Shown piece after piece: positions 1-7,920 of a stretch of DNA of 15,730 nucleotides. Below the pieces are notes generated by a model that ran no database searches, was not told where the DNA came from, and worked only from the letters and a program-made list of their open reading frames with translations. Within the stretch, counting starts at the first letter, position 1. The number at the start of each line of letters is the position of its first letter. The position numbers and the translations under genes were made by a program. The stretch is from Chloroflexi bacterium 13_1_40CM_68_21 (GTDB lineage: Bacteria > Chloroflexota > Limnocylindria > P2-11E), in NCBI GenBank assembly GCA_001917735.1, contig MNEO01000088.1:1-15730 (forward strand), written 5' to 3'.

Positions 1-1711
1 GGATCCGGATGATCTCCTCGGCCTTTCCTGTGATCTCGTCGTCATCATCGTTCGCGATCGCAATCAGCACGCCGGCACGAGCGCGGACCTCCTCCATGTT
101 CGAGCGCATCTTCTTGTAAACGCTATCCCGCAACGCGATCGCGACGACCGGTAGATCTTCGTCAATGAGCGCGTTCGTGCCGTGCTTCATCTCACCCGCG
201 GCGGTCCCTTCGGCGTGGATGTACGACAGCTCCTTGAGCTTGAGCGCTCCCTCGAGCGCCGTCGGGTAGTTCGCACCACGGCCCAGGAAGAGGAAGTTCC
301 GCGCGGCGTGGTAGCGATATGCGAGCGCGCGCACCTTAGGCTCCTCGCGCAGGACCGCGTCGACAAGGGTCGGCAGATGGAACGCCTCGGCGAGGAGGCG
401 ACGCGAGCGCTCGGGCTCAAGCGTGCCGCGGCGCTGCGCGAAGTGGATCGCGAGGAGGTAGAGGTCGACGAGCATCGCCGTGTAGGCCTTCGTCGACGCC
501 ACGCTGATCTCGGGGCCGGCGTGAAGGTAGATGACGTCGTCGGCGACCCGGCTGGCCTGGCTCCCCACCACGTTCACCACCGAGAGGAGGCGTGCTCCAT
601 GCTTCTTGGCTTCCTCCATGGCCGCGAGCGTGTCCACCGTCTCGCCGGACTGCGTGACGGCGATGACGAGCTGGCCCGGGGCCACGACCGGCTGGCGGTA
701 GCGGTACTCGGATGCGATTTCGACGTCGCACGGGATGCGAGCGAGCCGCTCGATGAGGTACTTGCCCACGAGCGCCGCGTATGACGCGGTGCCGCATGCG
801 ACGAAGCTGATGCGCGGCAACGCGCGTACGAACGCGTCATCGAACTTGAGGTCGGCATCGAAAACGACGCGCCCGGTGGCGCGATCGACCCGTCCGAGGA
901 GGGTGTCCGAGATCGCCCGGGGCTGCTCGTGGATCTCCTTCAGCAGGAAGTGCTTGAAACCGGACTTCGCCGCGGCGATCGGGTCCCAAGTGATGGTCTC
1001 GATCTTCTTCTCGATCGTCTCGCCGGAGATCTTTCTGAACCTCACGGCATCCCTGGTGACGATCGCTACTTCACCGTGGTCGAGGAAGCTGACCCTGCGT
1101 GTGTGCTCGAGCAGCGCAGGGGCATCCGACGCGATGAAGTTCTCGCCATCGCCGTACCCGATCAGCACGCCGCCGGCGTTCGAGATGCGCGCGGCGACGA
1201 TCTTTCCGGGGTCGCGCGAAGAAATGAACGCGAGCGCCGCCGCGCCCTCGAGCCGCGGGAGCACCGCAAGTGCCGCATCCTCGAGCGAACCGCCCTTCGC
1301 GAGCTCGTCCTCGAGCATGTGGACCGCCACTTCGGTGTCGGTCTCGCTCGAGAAGCGGTGGCCCTTCGCGACGAGCGGGGCCTTCAGCGTCTCGAAGTTC
1401 TCGATGATCCCGTTGTGGATGACCGCGGTGACTCCGCCGCAATCGACGTGCGGATGCGCGTTCTGCTCGCTGGGACGGCCGTGGGTAGCCCAGCGCGTGT
1501 GCCCGATGCCGGTGTGCCCGGCGGTCGGGTGGGAACGAACGATCGCCGCGAGGTTATCGAGCTTTCCTTCGGCGCGCATGACCTCGAGTGACCCGTCCTG
1601 TTGGACGGCCACGCCCGCGGAGTCATAGCCGCGGTACTCGAGCCGCCGGAGTCCGGTCATGAGCAGCGGGAGCGCCTCGCGTGGACCGACGTACCCGACG
1701 ATCCCGCACAT
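1..1711 (-). CDS. glmS: Glutamine--fructose-6-phosphate aminotransferase (isomerizing), C-terminus cut by window edge
   Basis: GlmS makes glucosamine-6-phosphate from fructose-6-phosphate and glutamine, the first committed step of UDP-GlcNAc and peptidoglycan precursor synthesis in the cytoplasm. The ATG start gives MCGIVGYVG, so the catalytic Cys2 of the N-terminal glutaminase (Ntn hydrolase) domain is present, followed by EYRGYDSAG and a TRWATHG loop. The SIS sugar-isomerase half shows VACGTAS, TQSGETVDT and the LKLKELSYIHAEG stretch followed by GEMKHG. The frame is open for 570 codons to the window edge. Compared with about 600 residues in the family, roughly 35-40 C-terminal residues lie outside. 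An AAGGAG lies 10 bases before the ATG, and the glmM stop is one base upstream, so the two consecutive steps of the pathway are co-transcribed. No glmS ribozyme could fit in that one-base gap. Assignment is very secure. Confidence 0.97.
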   Translation of the reverse strand, partial: MCGIVGYVGPREALPLLMTGLRRLEYRGYDSAGVAVQQDGSLEVMRAEGKLDNLAAIVRSHPTAGHTGIGHTRWATHGRPSEQNAHPHVDCGGVTAVIHNGIIENFETLKAPLVAKGHRFSSETDTEVAVHMLEDELAKGGSLEDAALAVLPRLEGAAALAFISSRDPGKIVAARISNAGGVLIGYGDGENFIASDAPALLEHTRRVSFLDHGEVAIVTRDAVRFRKISGETIEKKIETITWDPIAAAKSGFKHFLLKEIHEQPRAISDTLLGRVDRATGRVVFDADLKFDDAFVRALPRISFVACGTASYAALVGKYLIERLARIPCDVEIASEYRYRQPVVAPGQLVIAVTQSGETVDTLAAMEEAKKHGARLLSVVNVVGSQASRVADDVIYLHAGPEISVASTKAYTAMLVDLYLLAIHFAQRRGTLEPERSRRLLAEAFHLPTLVDAVLREEPKVRALAYRYHAARNFLFLGRGANYPTALEGALKLKELSYIHAEGTAAGEMKHGTNALIDEDLPVVAIALRDSVYKKMRSNMEEVRARAGVLIAIANDDDDEITGKAEEIIRI

Positions 1712-1712
1712 T

Positions 1713-3041
1713 TCAGACGAGCTCCTTTTCGGCGACGCGCGCGAGCATCTCGGCCGTGCTCGAGGCGAGCGCCGCGTCGCGTGCCTCGACGGTGATCCGC
1801 AGGACGGGCTCGGTCCCGGAAGGCCGTACGAGCAAACGTCCGCTCGAACCGAGCGTCGTTTCGGCCTGCTTCTTGGCGGCTCTGAACGCGTCGTTCTGCT
1901 CCCATTCGCGCCGCCGCGCAGCCTTCACGTTGCGGGTGACCTGCGGCCAAAACTGCATGTCGTCGGCGAGCTCGGCCAGCGTACGGCCCTCGTTGCGCGC
2001 GAGATGCAGGACCTCGAGTGCCGTCAGGATGCCGTCGCCGGTCGCCGAGTATTCGCGGAAGATGACGTGCCCGGATGACTCGCCGCCGAACTGCGCGCCG
2101 CGGCGCTCCATCTCTTCCCACACATACCGGTCGCCGACCTGCGTACGCACGAGGGCGATGCCGTCCTTGGCGAGCGTCGATTCGAGACCGCCGTTGGTCA
2201 TGACCGTGCCCACGACGAGCATCGGGTCGAGGCGGCCGTGTCGCGCGAAGTGTCGCGCGGCCAGCGCGAGCACGAAATCCCCGTTGTGGGCGCGACCGCG
2301 CTCGTCGACGACGATCACGCGGTCGCCATCGCCGTCGAACGCGAACCCCGCATCCGCCTTGTTGTCGACGACGAGCCGCTGCAGCGCCTCGGGCGCGGTC
2401 GCGCCCGAGCCGGCGTTGATGTTCTGGCCGTCGGGCGTGTCGAAGTACGCGAGCACTTCCGCGCCGGCATGGGCGAACACGGCCGGCGCGACGCGGTACG
2501 TCGAGCCGTTCGCGCAGTCGAGCGCGATGCGCATGCCGTCCAGGCGCGGCGCCATCGAGAGGAGGAAGTCCTCGTACTCCTTCACCAGACCGCGTGCGTC
2601 GCCGACCAGACCGATTCCGCCCTCGGTCGGGCGCGGAAGGGTGTCCTCACCTGTCATGAGCGCCTCGATCCGGTCCTCCGTCGCGTCGGGGAGCTTCTGA
2701 GCGCGGTGGTCGAAGAACTTGATGCCGTTGTCGGGCGCCGGATTGTGCGACGCGCTGATGACGGCGCCGGCCACGAAATCGTGGGCTTTCGCCAGATACG
2801 CGAGTCCCGGCGTCGGTATGTGGCCCACGAGACGGACCTCCATGCCGACCGAGCACAACCCCGCAGCGAGCGCGCTCTCGAGCATGCGGCCGCTGCGGCG
2901 GGTATCGCGACCGATCACGACGGAGTGGCCGGGACCGCCGAGCACATTCCCGGCAGCGCGGCCGAGCCGGAGCGCGAGCTCCGGCGTCAGATCGAGGTTG
3001 GCGACACCGCGGACACCGTCGGTGCCAAAAAGCCTGGTCAA
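1713..3041 (-). CDS. glmM: Phosphoglucosamine mutase
   Basis: GlmM interconverts glucosamine-6-phosphate and glucosamine-1-phosphate, the step after GlmS. The 442-residue product has the usual length and all four alpha-phosphohexomutase landmarks: LFGTDGVRG at the N-terminus, ISASHNP with the phosphorylated serine at about residue 98, the metal loop DGDGDR at 236-241, the sugar loop GGESSGH at 319-325, and the phosphate site RPSGTEP at 406-412. I chose the TTG start because it places MTRLFGTDG at the expected N-terminus. It overlaps the cdaR stop by four bases (TTGA), and a GAGGAG lies just upstream. In Firmicutes GlmM binds CdaA and CdaR and damps cyclase activity, so the cdaA-cdaR-glmM order here matches a known regulatory complex. 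Confidence 0.97.
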   Translation of the reverse strand: MTRLFGTDGVRGVANLDLTPELALRLGRAAGNVLGGPGHSVVIGRDTRRSGRMLESALAAGLCSVGMEVRLVGHIPTPGLAYLAKAHDFVAGAVISASHNPAPDNGIKFFDHRAQKLPDATEDRIEALMTGEDTLPRPTEGGIGLVGDARGLVKEYEDFLLSMAPRLDGMRIALDCANGSTYRVAPAVFAHAGAEVLAYFDTPDGQNINAGSGATAPEALQRLVVDNKADAGFAFDGDGDRVIVVDERGRAHNGDFVLALAARHFARHGRLDPMLVVGTVMTNGGLESTLAKDGIALVRTQVGDRYVWEEMERRGAQFGGESSGHVIFREYSATGDGILTALEVLHLARNEGRTLAELADDMQFWPQVTRNVKAARRREWEQNDAFRAAKKQAETTLGSSGRLLVRPSGTEPVLRITVEARDAALASSTAEMLARVAEKELV

Positions 3042-4315
3042 CCGCTCCTCGCTCGTATCGTGAGCATGACTCGGGTCGGTTGCACGCTCTGGGCCGTGAG
3101 GCCCGTGGGGACTCGAACGGTCAGGTCAACCGGGTAGGTGCCGGGCCCCCTGCCGGACGCGTCCACCACCGCGCCGACCTGCGCGAGCGTGATGGAACTC
3201 AGCGCCGGCAGAGGACCGGCCACGAGGACCCCGACGCTCGGAGGATCGAACTCCGCTGAGAGGCTGCTGCCGAGATTGGTAGCTTGGACGGCGACCACCG
3301 GAAACGCGCGGGTCCCCGTGAGCGCCGCGACGGACACCGTCACCGTCGCCTGGGCGGCCTTGATGAGTGTCGTGCCCTGGGCCGGTAGCAGGAGCCCGAC
3401 CTGATAGGTCCTGTCCTCGGTGAGCCCGCTGATGTCGATCGTCGCGGTGGCGACCTGGTCGACCGCGCTCAGCACCGTTGCCTCGCCGCGCACGGTGGCC
3501 ACCGCGGGATCGACGGTCACGCGCGAGATCCAGTACCCGCTCGCCACCGACCCGCGCACCGCGGGCACCACCGGGACGGTTCGCGTGGTAGCCGTCGGCA
3601 GCACTGGCACGGTGACCTGGACAACGGCGGGATCCACGGTGAGTCCCTCGATGCTCGTCCCGGCTGCGTCAACTGCGACCGGTTGCACGCTTTGGACAAG
3701 ATCGGTGACCGCGTTCCCGAAACGCACTGTCGCGTAGAGCGCAGCGATCCTCGCGACCTGGCTCGCCGGACCGCTGACCTTCACCTCGGTGGGCGTGATC
3801 GCGGCGTCGCCCGCGAAGGTGCCGGCCGGCGGATCGTTGGCGAAGCGCGCCTGAACCGCCGCGGGCCGGGAGGTGATCGGCTCGATACGGACGTTCACGG
3901 TCGCGGGCGAGATGTCCACCACCCGGACGCCGGCGCTCGCGAGAAGGACACGCACGGGGAGGTCCTGCGGATCGGCGCGGTGGAGGTCGGCGGGCCCGAG
4001 ATCAAGGGTCGCGTGCAGATCTGACGCGACGACGTTTGACAGCGCAGCCTCCGTCCCGCGGAGCGTCACGCCGACGTCGCCGAGCTGGCCCTGTAACACG
4101 TAGCCCGGCGGCACCCCCGGGCGCTCGACCGGCACGCGACCGCCGAATTCGCGGGCCACCTCGACGGGCGCCGCGTTCACAAGAGAGACCGCCCACAGGA
4201 TCACCGCGACCAGGATCGCCGTGGCTTTCAGCGGAAAGTCGTTGGTGATCGCACGGCGAAGGTTGAGCCGGCGCCGCGGTAGCAACGGGCGCGTCGGGAG
4301 CGGGACGCGCGCCAA
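3038..4315 (-). CDS. cdaR: CdaR (YbbR-domain) regulator of the c-di-AMP cyclase, membrane anchored
   Basis: This is a 425-residue protein with a basic N-terminus (RRRLNLRRA), one transmembrane segment at about residues 29-48 (LKATAILVAVILWAVSLV), and a long extracytoplasmic part of beta-rich repeats. About four repeat units of 80-90 residues can be traced, each with the YbbR pattern of a VRG/VSGP-like turn followed by an alternating hydrophobic strand. The family regulates CdaA from outside the membrane. The gene follows cdaA after 3 bases and overlaps glmM by 4 bases, the classic cdaA-cdaR-glmM arrangement. The start is a TTG at 4315 without a convincing ribosome binding site. A later TTG at 4285 would also keep the membrane segment, so the first ten residues are uncertain. 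The role is inferred from family and context. Confidence 0.9.
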   Translation of the reverse strand: MARVPLPTRPLLPRRRLNLRRAITNDFPLKATAILVAVILWAVSLVNAAPVEVAREFGGRVPVERPGVPPGYVLQGQLGDVGVTLRGTEAALSNVVASDLHATLDLGPADLHRADPQDLPVRVLLASAGVRVVDISPATVNVRIEPITSRPAAVQARFANDPPAGTFAGDAAITPTEVKVSGPASQVARIAALYATVRFGNAVTDLVQSVQPVAVDAAGTSIEGLTVDPAVVQVTVPVLPTATTRTVPVVPAVRGSVASGYWISRVTVDPAVATVRGEATVLSAVDQVATATIDISGLTEDRTYQVGLLLPAQGTTLIKAAQATVTVSVAALTGTRAFPVVAVQATNLGSSLSAEFDPPSVGVLVAGPLPALSSITLAQVGAVVDASGRGPGTYPVDLTVRVPTGLTAQSVQPTRVMLTIRARSG

Positions 4316-4318
4316 AGG

Positions 4319-5161
4319 CTAGGAGGCCTTGCTGCGGAAAGGTAGCGGCTGGATCCGGCTCCGGAGAAGCGACGAGAGGACCCGGCGGAGCCGCTCCTCG
4401 TCGAGCGCGCCGATGATCCGGCCGCCCGCGGCGATCGAGATCGCCTGCGTCTCTTCGGAGACCACGACGACGATCGCGTCGGTCTGTGCGCTGATGGAGA
4501 GCGCGGCGCGATGGCGCATGCCGTACCGATGGGCGCTCCGCTCAGCAGTCTCCTCGAGCGGCAGCAAGCACGCGGCCGCGAGGATCTGGCCGCCGCGCAC
4601 GATTACCGCGCCATCGTGCAGGGGCGACCGCGTCATGAAGATCGACGCGAGGAGCTCGGCCGTGAGCTTCCCGTTGACCGGCACGCCCGTCTCGCTGTAG
4701 TCCTGCAGCCCCGTCGCGCGCTCCAAGACGATGAGCGCGCCGTGCTTGGCTTCGCTGATCAGGAGCGCCGCGCGCACGAGCTCGTCGACGATGCCCTCGA
4801 TCTGCTCCTCCCCGCCCGGCAGGAGCAACCGGTTCAGCGGCCCGAGCTGTCCGATCTGGCCAAGCGCGCGACGCAGCTCCGGCTGGAAGACGACGACGAG
4901 CGCGATGAGGGCGACGGCGAAGAGGGCCTGCAGGAGAAGGGTCGTCAGCGTCAGCTGCAGCGAGCGCGCGATCCAGTAGATCAGCACGAGCACGAGGACG
5001 CCGATGAGAAGCTGGACCGCCTTCGTCCCGCGGATGAGGACCAGCACGTAGTAGATGAACACCGCCACGATGACGATGTCGAGGACGTTGTTCCAGCCGA
5101 GCGGCTGACCGTTGAGAAGACTGGAGAGGAGCTTGTCGAGCTGCTCGCGGATCTGCTCCAT
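4319..5161 (-). CDS. cdaA: Diadenylate cyclase CdaA (membrane-bound, c-di-AMP synthesis)
   Basis: CdaA condenses two ATP into cyclic di-AMP, a messenger controlling potassium and osmolyte uptake and cell-wall balance. The 280-residue protein has three membrane segments at about 26-43, 46-65 and 72-93, then a cytoplasmic DAC domain. The catalytic LHDGA motif is at 181-185, RHRAA at 216-220, and SEET at 235-238. Three positions around the nucleotide pocket differ from the consensus I know: Met215 where GTRHRAA has Thr, Ala225 in SISAQTDA where SE is usual, and Gln239 where SEETG has Gly. The essential DGA and RHR groups are intact, so activity is expected. The ATG directly abuts the stop of the upstream TPR gene (TAGATG), implying translational coupling. 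It heads the cdaA-cdaR-glmM-glmS group. Confidence 0.95.
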   Translation of the reverse strand: MEQIREQLDKLLSSLLNGQPLGWNNVLDIVIVAVFIYYVLVLIRGTKAVQLLIGVLVLVLIYWIARSLQLTLTTLLLQALFAVALIALVVVFQPELRRALGQIGQLGPLNRLLLPGGEEQIEGIVDELVRAALLISEAKHGALIVLERATGLQDYSETGVPVNGKLTAELLASIFMTRSPLHDGAVIVRGGQILAAACLLPLEETAERSAHRYGMRHRAALSISAQTDAIVVVVSEETQAISIAAGGRIIGALDEERLRRVLSSLLRSRIQPLPFRSKAS

Positions 5162-6280
5162 CTATTCGGCCTGAGCCAGGGCCTCGACCTCCGCGGCTAG
5201 GTCATTGCGGCCGTCGAGGAGCAGCGCCTGCACGAGCAGCTGGCATTTCGCTTTCGCGACCTCGCGCTTGCCGAGCGTGCGCGCGACCTCGACGAGCAGC
5301 CGCTGAGCGTCGTGGTCGGCGACGCCGGCCGCGATGAGCTGTAACAGCAGGTCGGATGCCGCGTCGGTCTGGCCGTCCTTGATATAGCGGCGCGCGGCCT
5401 CGAGCGCGAGCGGCGCCGCGCGCGGATCCCGGGTCGCGAGGTATCTGGCCGCTGCCTCCTCGACCGTTTGGGAGTCCGTCTCCGAAGGCACGAGCTCGTC
5501 GGCGGCGACGGATGCGGCGCTTTCGGGGTCGCTCGACGGCGCGGACGCGATCCATTTCTCGGCGGCGACTGCGATTTCCTCCAGCGGAGTTCGTGAAGCG
5601 GGTTCGTGCGCGGCCCACGGATCCGCGTTGCGCGTCGCCTTTGGCATAGGCTCAACCGGCGCGCGAGGGTCTGCCGCGGACGCCGGTCGCGAGACCCACG
5701 GCTCCGGGGCATGCGGACGCAGCGCGGTCGGGCCCAAAGCTGCCGAACGCGCGGCGTCGCGCGCACTCGCATCCGGGCGCGGCGGCGACTCGCCATCGCC
5801 GCTCGCGATGCGCTCGAGCGAAGCGACACCCGGTGCGTCGCTCAGCTGGCCCATCGCGTACGCGACTTCGATCTTGGCGCGTTCGACGTCGCCCGCTTCG
5901 CGGAGGTCACGGATGAATCGCGCGTACTCCTGGACCGCGGCCTCCTTGTCTCCCGCGAGCGCGAGCGCCGCGGCGAGACGCCGGTGGGTTGAGAGGTCGC
6001 GAGCGTCGAGGGCGACCGCCTCGCGCAAGAGACCGATGGCTGCCGACCGTTCGCCTGACTTGCTGAGCGCGAGCGCTCCATCCCGGAGCACCCGGAGTGC
6101 ACCCGCGCGGTCCTCCTGCTCGAAGTGCACCTTCGCCAGGCCGCGGTAGCCACCCTCGGCGCCTGGGAATTTGTCGACGAGGTACTTGAAGCTCTGCTCC
6201 GCCTGGCGCAGCCGGCCCTGCTGAAGGTTGTTGAGACCTTCTTTGAGAGCGACCTGATAGTTGAAGTTAGTCCCGGCCAC
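5162..6280 (-). CDS. TPR-repeat protein of unknown function, coupled to cdaA
   Basis: The 372-residue product has no signal peptide or membrane segment and is probably cytoplasmic. Residues about 5-145 form tandem helix pairs with TPR spacing (GLNNLQQGRLRQAEQSF, GYRGLAKVHFEQEDRAGALRVL, AIGLLREAVALDARDLSTHRRLA). Residues about 155-255 are a Pro/Ala/Asp-rich linker likely to be disordered. Residues about 260-372 are again helical and TPR-like (AARRYIKDGQTDAASDLLLQLIAAG). TPR arrays are protein-docking scaffolds, and no catalytic motif is visible. The start is GTG at 6280 with only a weak upstream purine run, 33 bases after rpsI. The stop codon touches the cdaA ATG with no spacer. This suggests it is made in step with CdaA, and I infer a possible accessory role in c-di-AMP signalling or envelope growth. 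I do not recognise a named family. Confidence 0.8.
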   Translation of the reverse strand: MAGTNFNYQVALKEGLNNLQQGRLRQAEQSFKYLVDKFPGAEGGYRGLAKVHFEQEDRAGALRVLRDGALALSKSGERSAAIGLLREAVALDARDLSTHRRLAAALALAGDKEAAVQEYARFIRDLREAGDVERAKIEVAYAMGQLSDAPGVASLERIASGDGESPPRPDASARDAARSAALGPTALRPHAPEPWVSRPASAADPRAPVEPMPKATRNADPWAAHEPASRTPLEEIAVAAEKWIASAPSSDPESAASVAADELVPSETDSQTVEEAAARYLATRDPRAAPLALEAARRYIKDGQTDAASDLLLQLIAAGVADHDAQRLLVEVARTLGKREVAKAKCQLLVQALLLDGRNDLAAEVEALAQAE

Positions 6281-6313
6281 GCTCGTAGTCTGCGCTCGGC
6301 CCGCTCTTTTGGG

Positions 6314-6709
6314 CTACCGCTTGGTGAACTGAGGAGCCTTTCGCGCCCGTTTGAGACCTGGCTTCTTCCGCTCCTTGGCGCGGGGGTCCCTGGTCACCAG
6401 GCCTGCCTTGCGGAGCGGCGCGGCGTGCTCCTTGTCGGACTGGATCAAAGCGCGGGCGATGCCGTGCGCGATCGCCCCGATCTGGCCGCTCACCCCGCCG
6501 CCCTCGACCTTGACCATGGCGTTGAACCGCCGCGCGGTGTTGGTCACGGAGAACGGCAGGAGGGCCTGCTCGGTCGCGCCGTCGCGCGCGAAGTAGTCGT
6601 CGAGCGGCTTCCCGTTCACGACGACCGCGCCTTCGCCAGGCACGAGGCGGACGCGGGCGATGGAGGTCTTGCGGCGGCCGGTGCCCTGGAAGTACGGCGC
6701 GGTCTTCAT
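6314..6709 (-). CDS. rpsI: Small ribosomal subunit protein uS9
   Basis: S9 is a 30S head protein whose C-terminal tail reaches the P-site tRNA anticodon. The 131-residue product starts [21 protein letters not shown], containing the conserved [12 protein letters not shown] block, and carries the core [19 protein letters not shown]. It ends in [14 protein letters not shown], the basic tail that contacts tRNA. The ATG overlaps the rplM stop by four bases (ATGA), the normal rplM-rpsI coupling. Length and both termini match the family, so I see nothing unusual. Confidence 0.98.
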   Translation of the reverse strand: MKTAPYFQGTGRRKTSIARVRLVPGEGAVVVNGKPLDDYFARDGATEQALLPFSVTNTARRFNAMVKVEGGGVSGQIGAIAHGIARALIQSDKEHAAPLRKAGLVTRDPRAKERKKPGLKRARKAPQFTKR

Positions 6710-7173
6710 GAAGCTGACTCCTTCGGGGTCGACTGTGTCTCCTTCGTGGAGCGGTGGGGTTCGGGCTTTTGCGCGGCGTGAGGGTGCTCGGCACCGGCGT
6801 AGACGTGGAGCTTGCGGATCATCTGCTCGCCCAGTCGGTTCCGGGGCAGCATGCCGCGCACCGCTCGGCGGATGACCTCTTCCGGGCGGCGCGAGAGGAG
6901 CCGCTCGAGCGTCTCCGAACGCAGACCCCCGGGGTATCCCGAGTGCCGGATGTAGCGCTTCGCTTGCAGCTTGTTGCCGGTGACCTTGATCTTCACCGCA
7001 TTGATGACGATCACCGGGTCGCCGGTGTCGAGGTGCGGCGAGAACGTGGCCTTGTGCTTACCGCGCAGGAGCGTCGCCACTTCCGTGGCGAGACGGCCGA
7101 GCGTCGCACCGTCGGCGTCGACGACTTGCCAGCTCCGCGTGATCTCGCTGCTCTTCGTTGCGTATGTCTTCAT
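6706..7173 (-). CDS. rplM: Large ribosomal subunit protein uL13
   Basis: L13 is an early-assembly 50S protein. Residues 1-30 ([20 protein letters not shown] followed by TLGRLAT) and the signature [23 protein letters not shown], followed by EHPHAAQ, are typical. The 155-residue length is slightly above the usual 142-148 because of a polar Ser/Thr/Glu/Lys tail after HAAQKPEPH, which is probably disordered. The ATG lies three bases after the truA stop, and the stop overlaps the rpsI start (ATGA). The order truA-rplM-rpsI is common in Gram-positive-type genomes. Confidence 0.98.
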   Translation of the reverse strand: MKTYATKSSEITRSWQVVDADGATLGRLATEVATLLRGKHKATFSPHLDTGDPVIVINAVKIKVTGNKLQAKRYIRHSGYPGGLRSETLERLLSRRPEEVIRRAVRGMLPRNRLGEQMIRKLHVYAGAEHPHAAQKPEPHRSTKETQSTPKESAS

Positions 7174-7176
7174 TTG

Positions 7177-7920
7177 CTATTCATCTACCTCGCTGTCGGG
7201 GGGCTCCGCCCCTCGACCTCCGACTTCGTATTCAACGTCGACCAGGCACAGACCGTTCGCTGGCGCGCTCGGACCGGCCTTCGCGCGGTCGCGCGTATCG
7301 ACGATCCGGGCGAACGCCGCTCCGTCGATCTTCCCGCGACCGACCCAGAGGAACGTTCCCACGATCGCGCGCACCATGCCACGCAGGAACGCATCCGCGG
7401 TGATCTCGAAACGCACGAGTGAGCCCTCTGAGCACCACTCCGCGCTCCGGATCGTGCGAACCCCTCCAGGGCCCGCCGCGAACGCCGAGAAGTCCTTGCG
7501 GCCGAGGAGCGACGCGCTGGCCTCCCGCATCGCCGGGACGTCGAGCGCTGCGTCGACGTGGTGTTCGCGAAGCCGCTCGAGCGGATCGCGCTCGGGCGCG
7601 TTTCGGATCCGATATTCGTATGTCCGTCCCGTCGCCGAGAACCGCGCGTGAAAGTCTTCCGCCGCGGGCCCCAGCCCCGAGACCGCGATGTCCTCCGGCA
7701 GGAGGGCGTTGACCCCCCGGCCGATCGTCGCTCCGTCCAGCGCGCTTGCCGTCCGGAAATCGATGACCTGTCCGCTCGCGTGCACCCCGGCATCGGTCCG
7801 CCCGGCGCCGGTGACCCGGACCGCCTCGTCGCAGACGATGCTCAGCGCTCGCTCGAGCTCCGCCTGCACGGTCGGTGCGTTCGGCTGCACCTGGAACCCG
7901 GCGTAGCGCGTTCCGTCGTA
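7177..7920 (-). CDS. truA: tRNA pseudouridine(38-40) synthase TruA, 5' end abnormal
   Basis: TruA converts uridines 38-40 of the tRNA anticodon arm to pseudouridine. The recognisable protein begins at YDGTRYAGFQVQPN. The catalytic aspartate lies in GRTDAGVHA (residue 43 counted from that tyrosine), followed by FSATGRTYEYRI, FLRGMVRAIVGT and AGPSAPANGLCL. The 247 residues from YDGT to the stop are a full-length body. What is missing is the normal start codon and the first beta strand, which usually precede YDGT by about seven to ten residues. Upstream in the same frame there is only an Arg/Pro repeat, which is the out-of-frame reading of a 12-bp repeat, back to a TTG at 8040. The coordinates given cover only the homologous part. 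The gene is either damaged by a deletion or assembly error, or fused to rplQ by a frameshift (see findings). Confidence 0.85.
   Translation of the reverse strand, partial: YDGTRYAGFQVQPNAPTVQAELERALSIVCDEAVRVTGAGRTDAGVHASGQVIDFRTASALDGATIGRGVNALLPEDIAVSGLGPAAEDFHARFSATGRTYEYRIRNAPERDPLERLREHHVDAALDVPAMREASASLLGRKDFSAFAAGPGGVRTIRSAEWCSEGSLVRFEITADAFLRGMVRAIVGTFLWVGRGKIDGAAFARIVDTRDRAKAGPSAPANGLCLVDVEYEVGGRGAEPPDSEVDE

Noticed and set aside
1..6. GGATCC at the window edge as a sign of a BamHI cloning end
   Set aside because: The same hexamer also occurs inside the window (for example near 4351, 5423 and 8280), and the glmS frame runs straight through it, so an edge match is not informative.
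1712..1712. glmS ribozyme or leader riboswitch upstream of glmS
   Set aside because: Only one base separates the glmM stop from the glmS ATG, so there is no room for a leader element.
1681..2700. Plus-strand open frame (339 codons) opposite glmM
   Set aside because: Ser/Arg/Pro-rich composition, no recognisable motif, and complete overlap with a full-length GlmM.
6281..6313. Possible terminator between rpsI and the TPR gene
   Set aside because: The 33 bases form no convincing hairpin followed by a T run on the minus strand.
7232..7920. Continuation of the L17 frame as a 407-residue rplQ product
   Set aside because: The last 229 residues are an out-of-frame reading of truA with no protein character. 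The TruA frame carries all the catalytic motifs.
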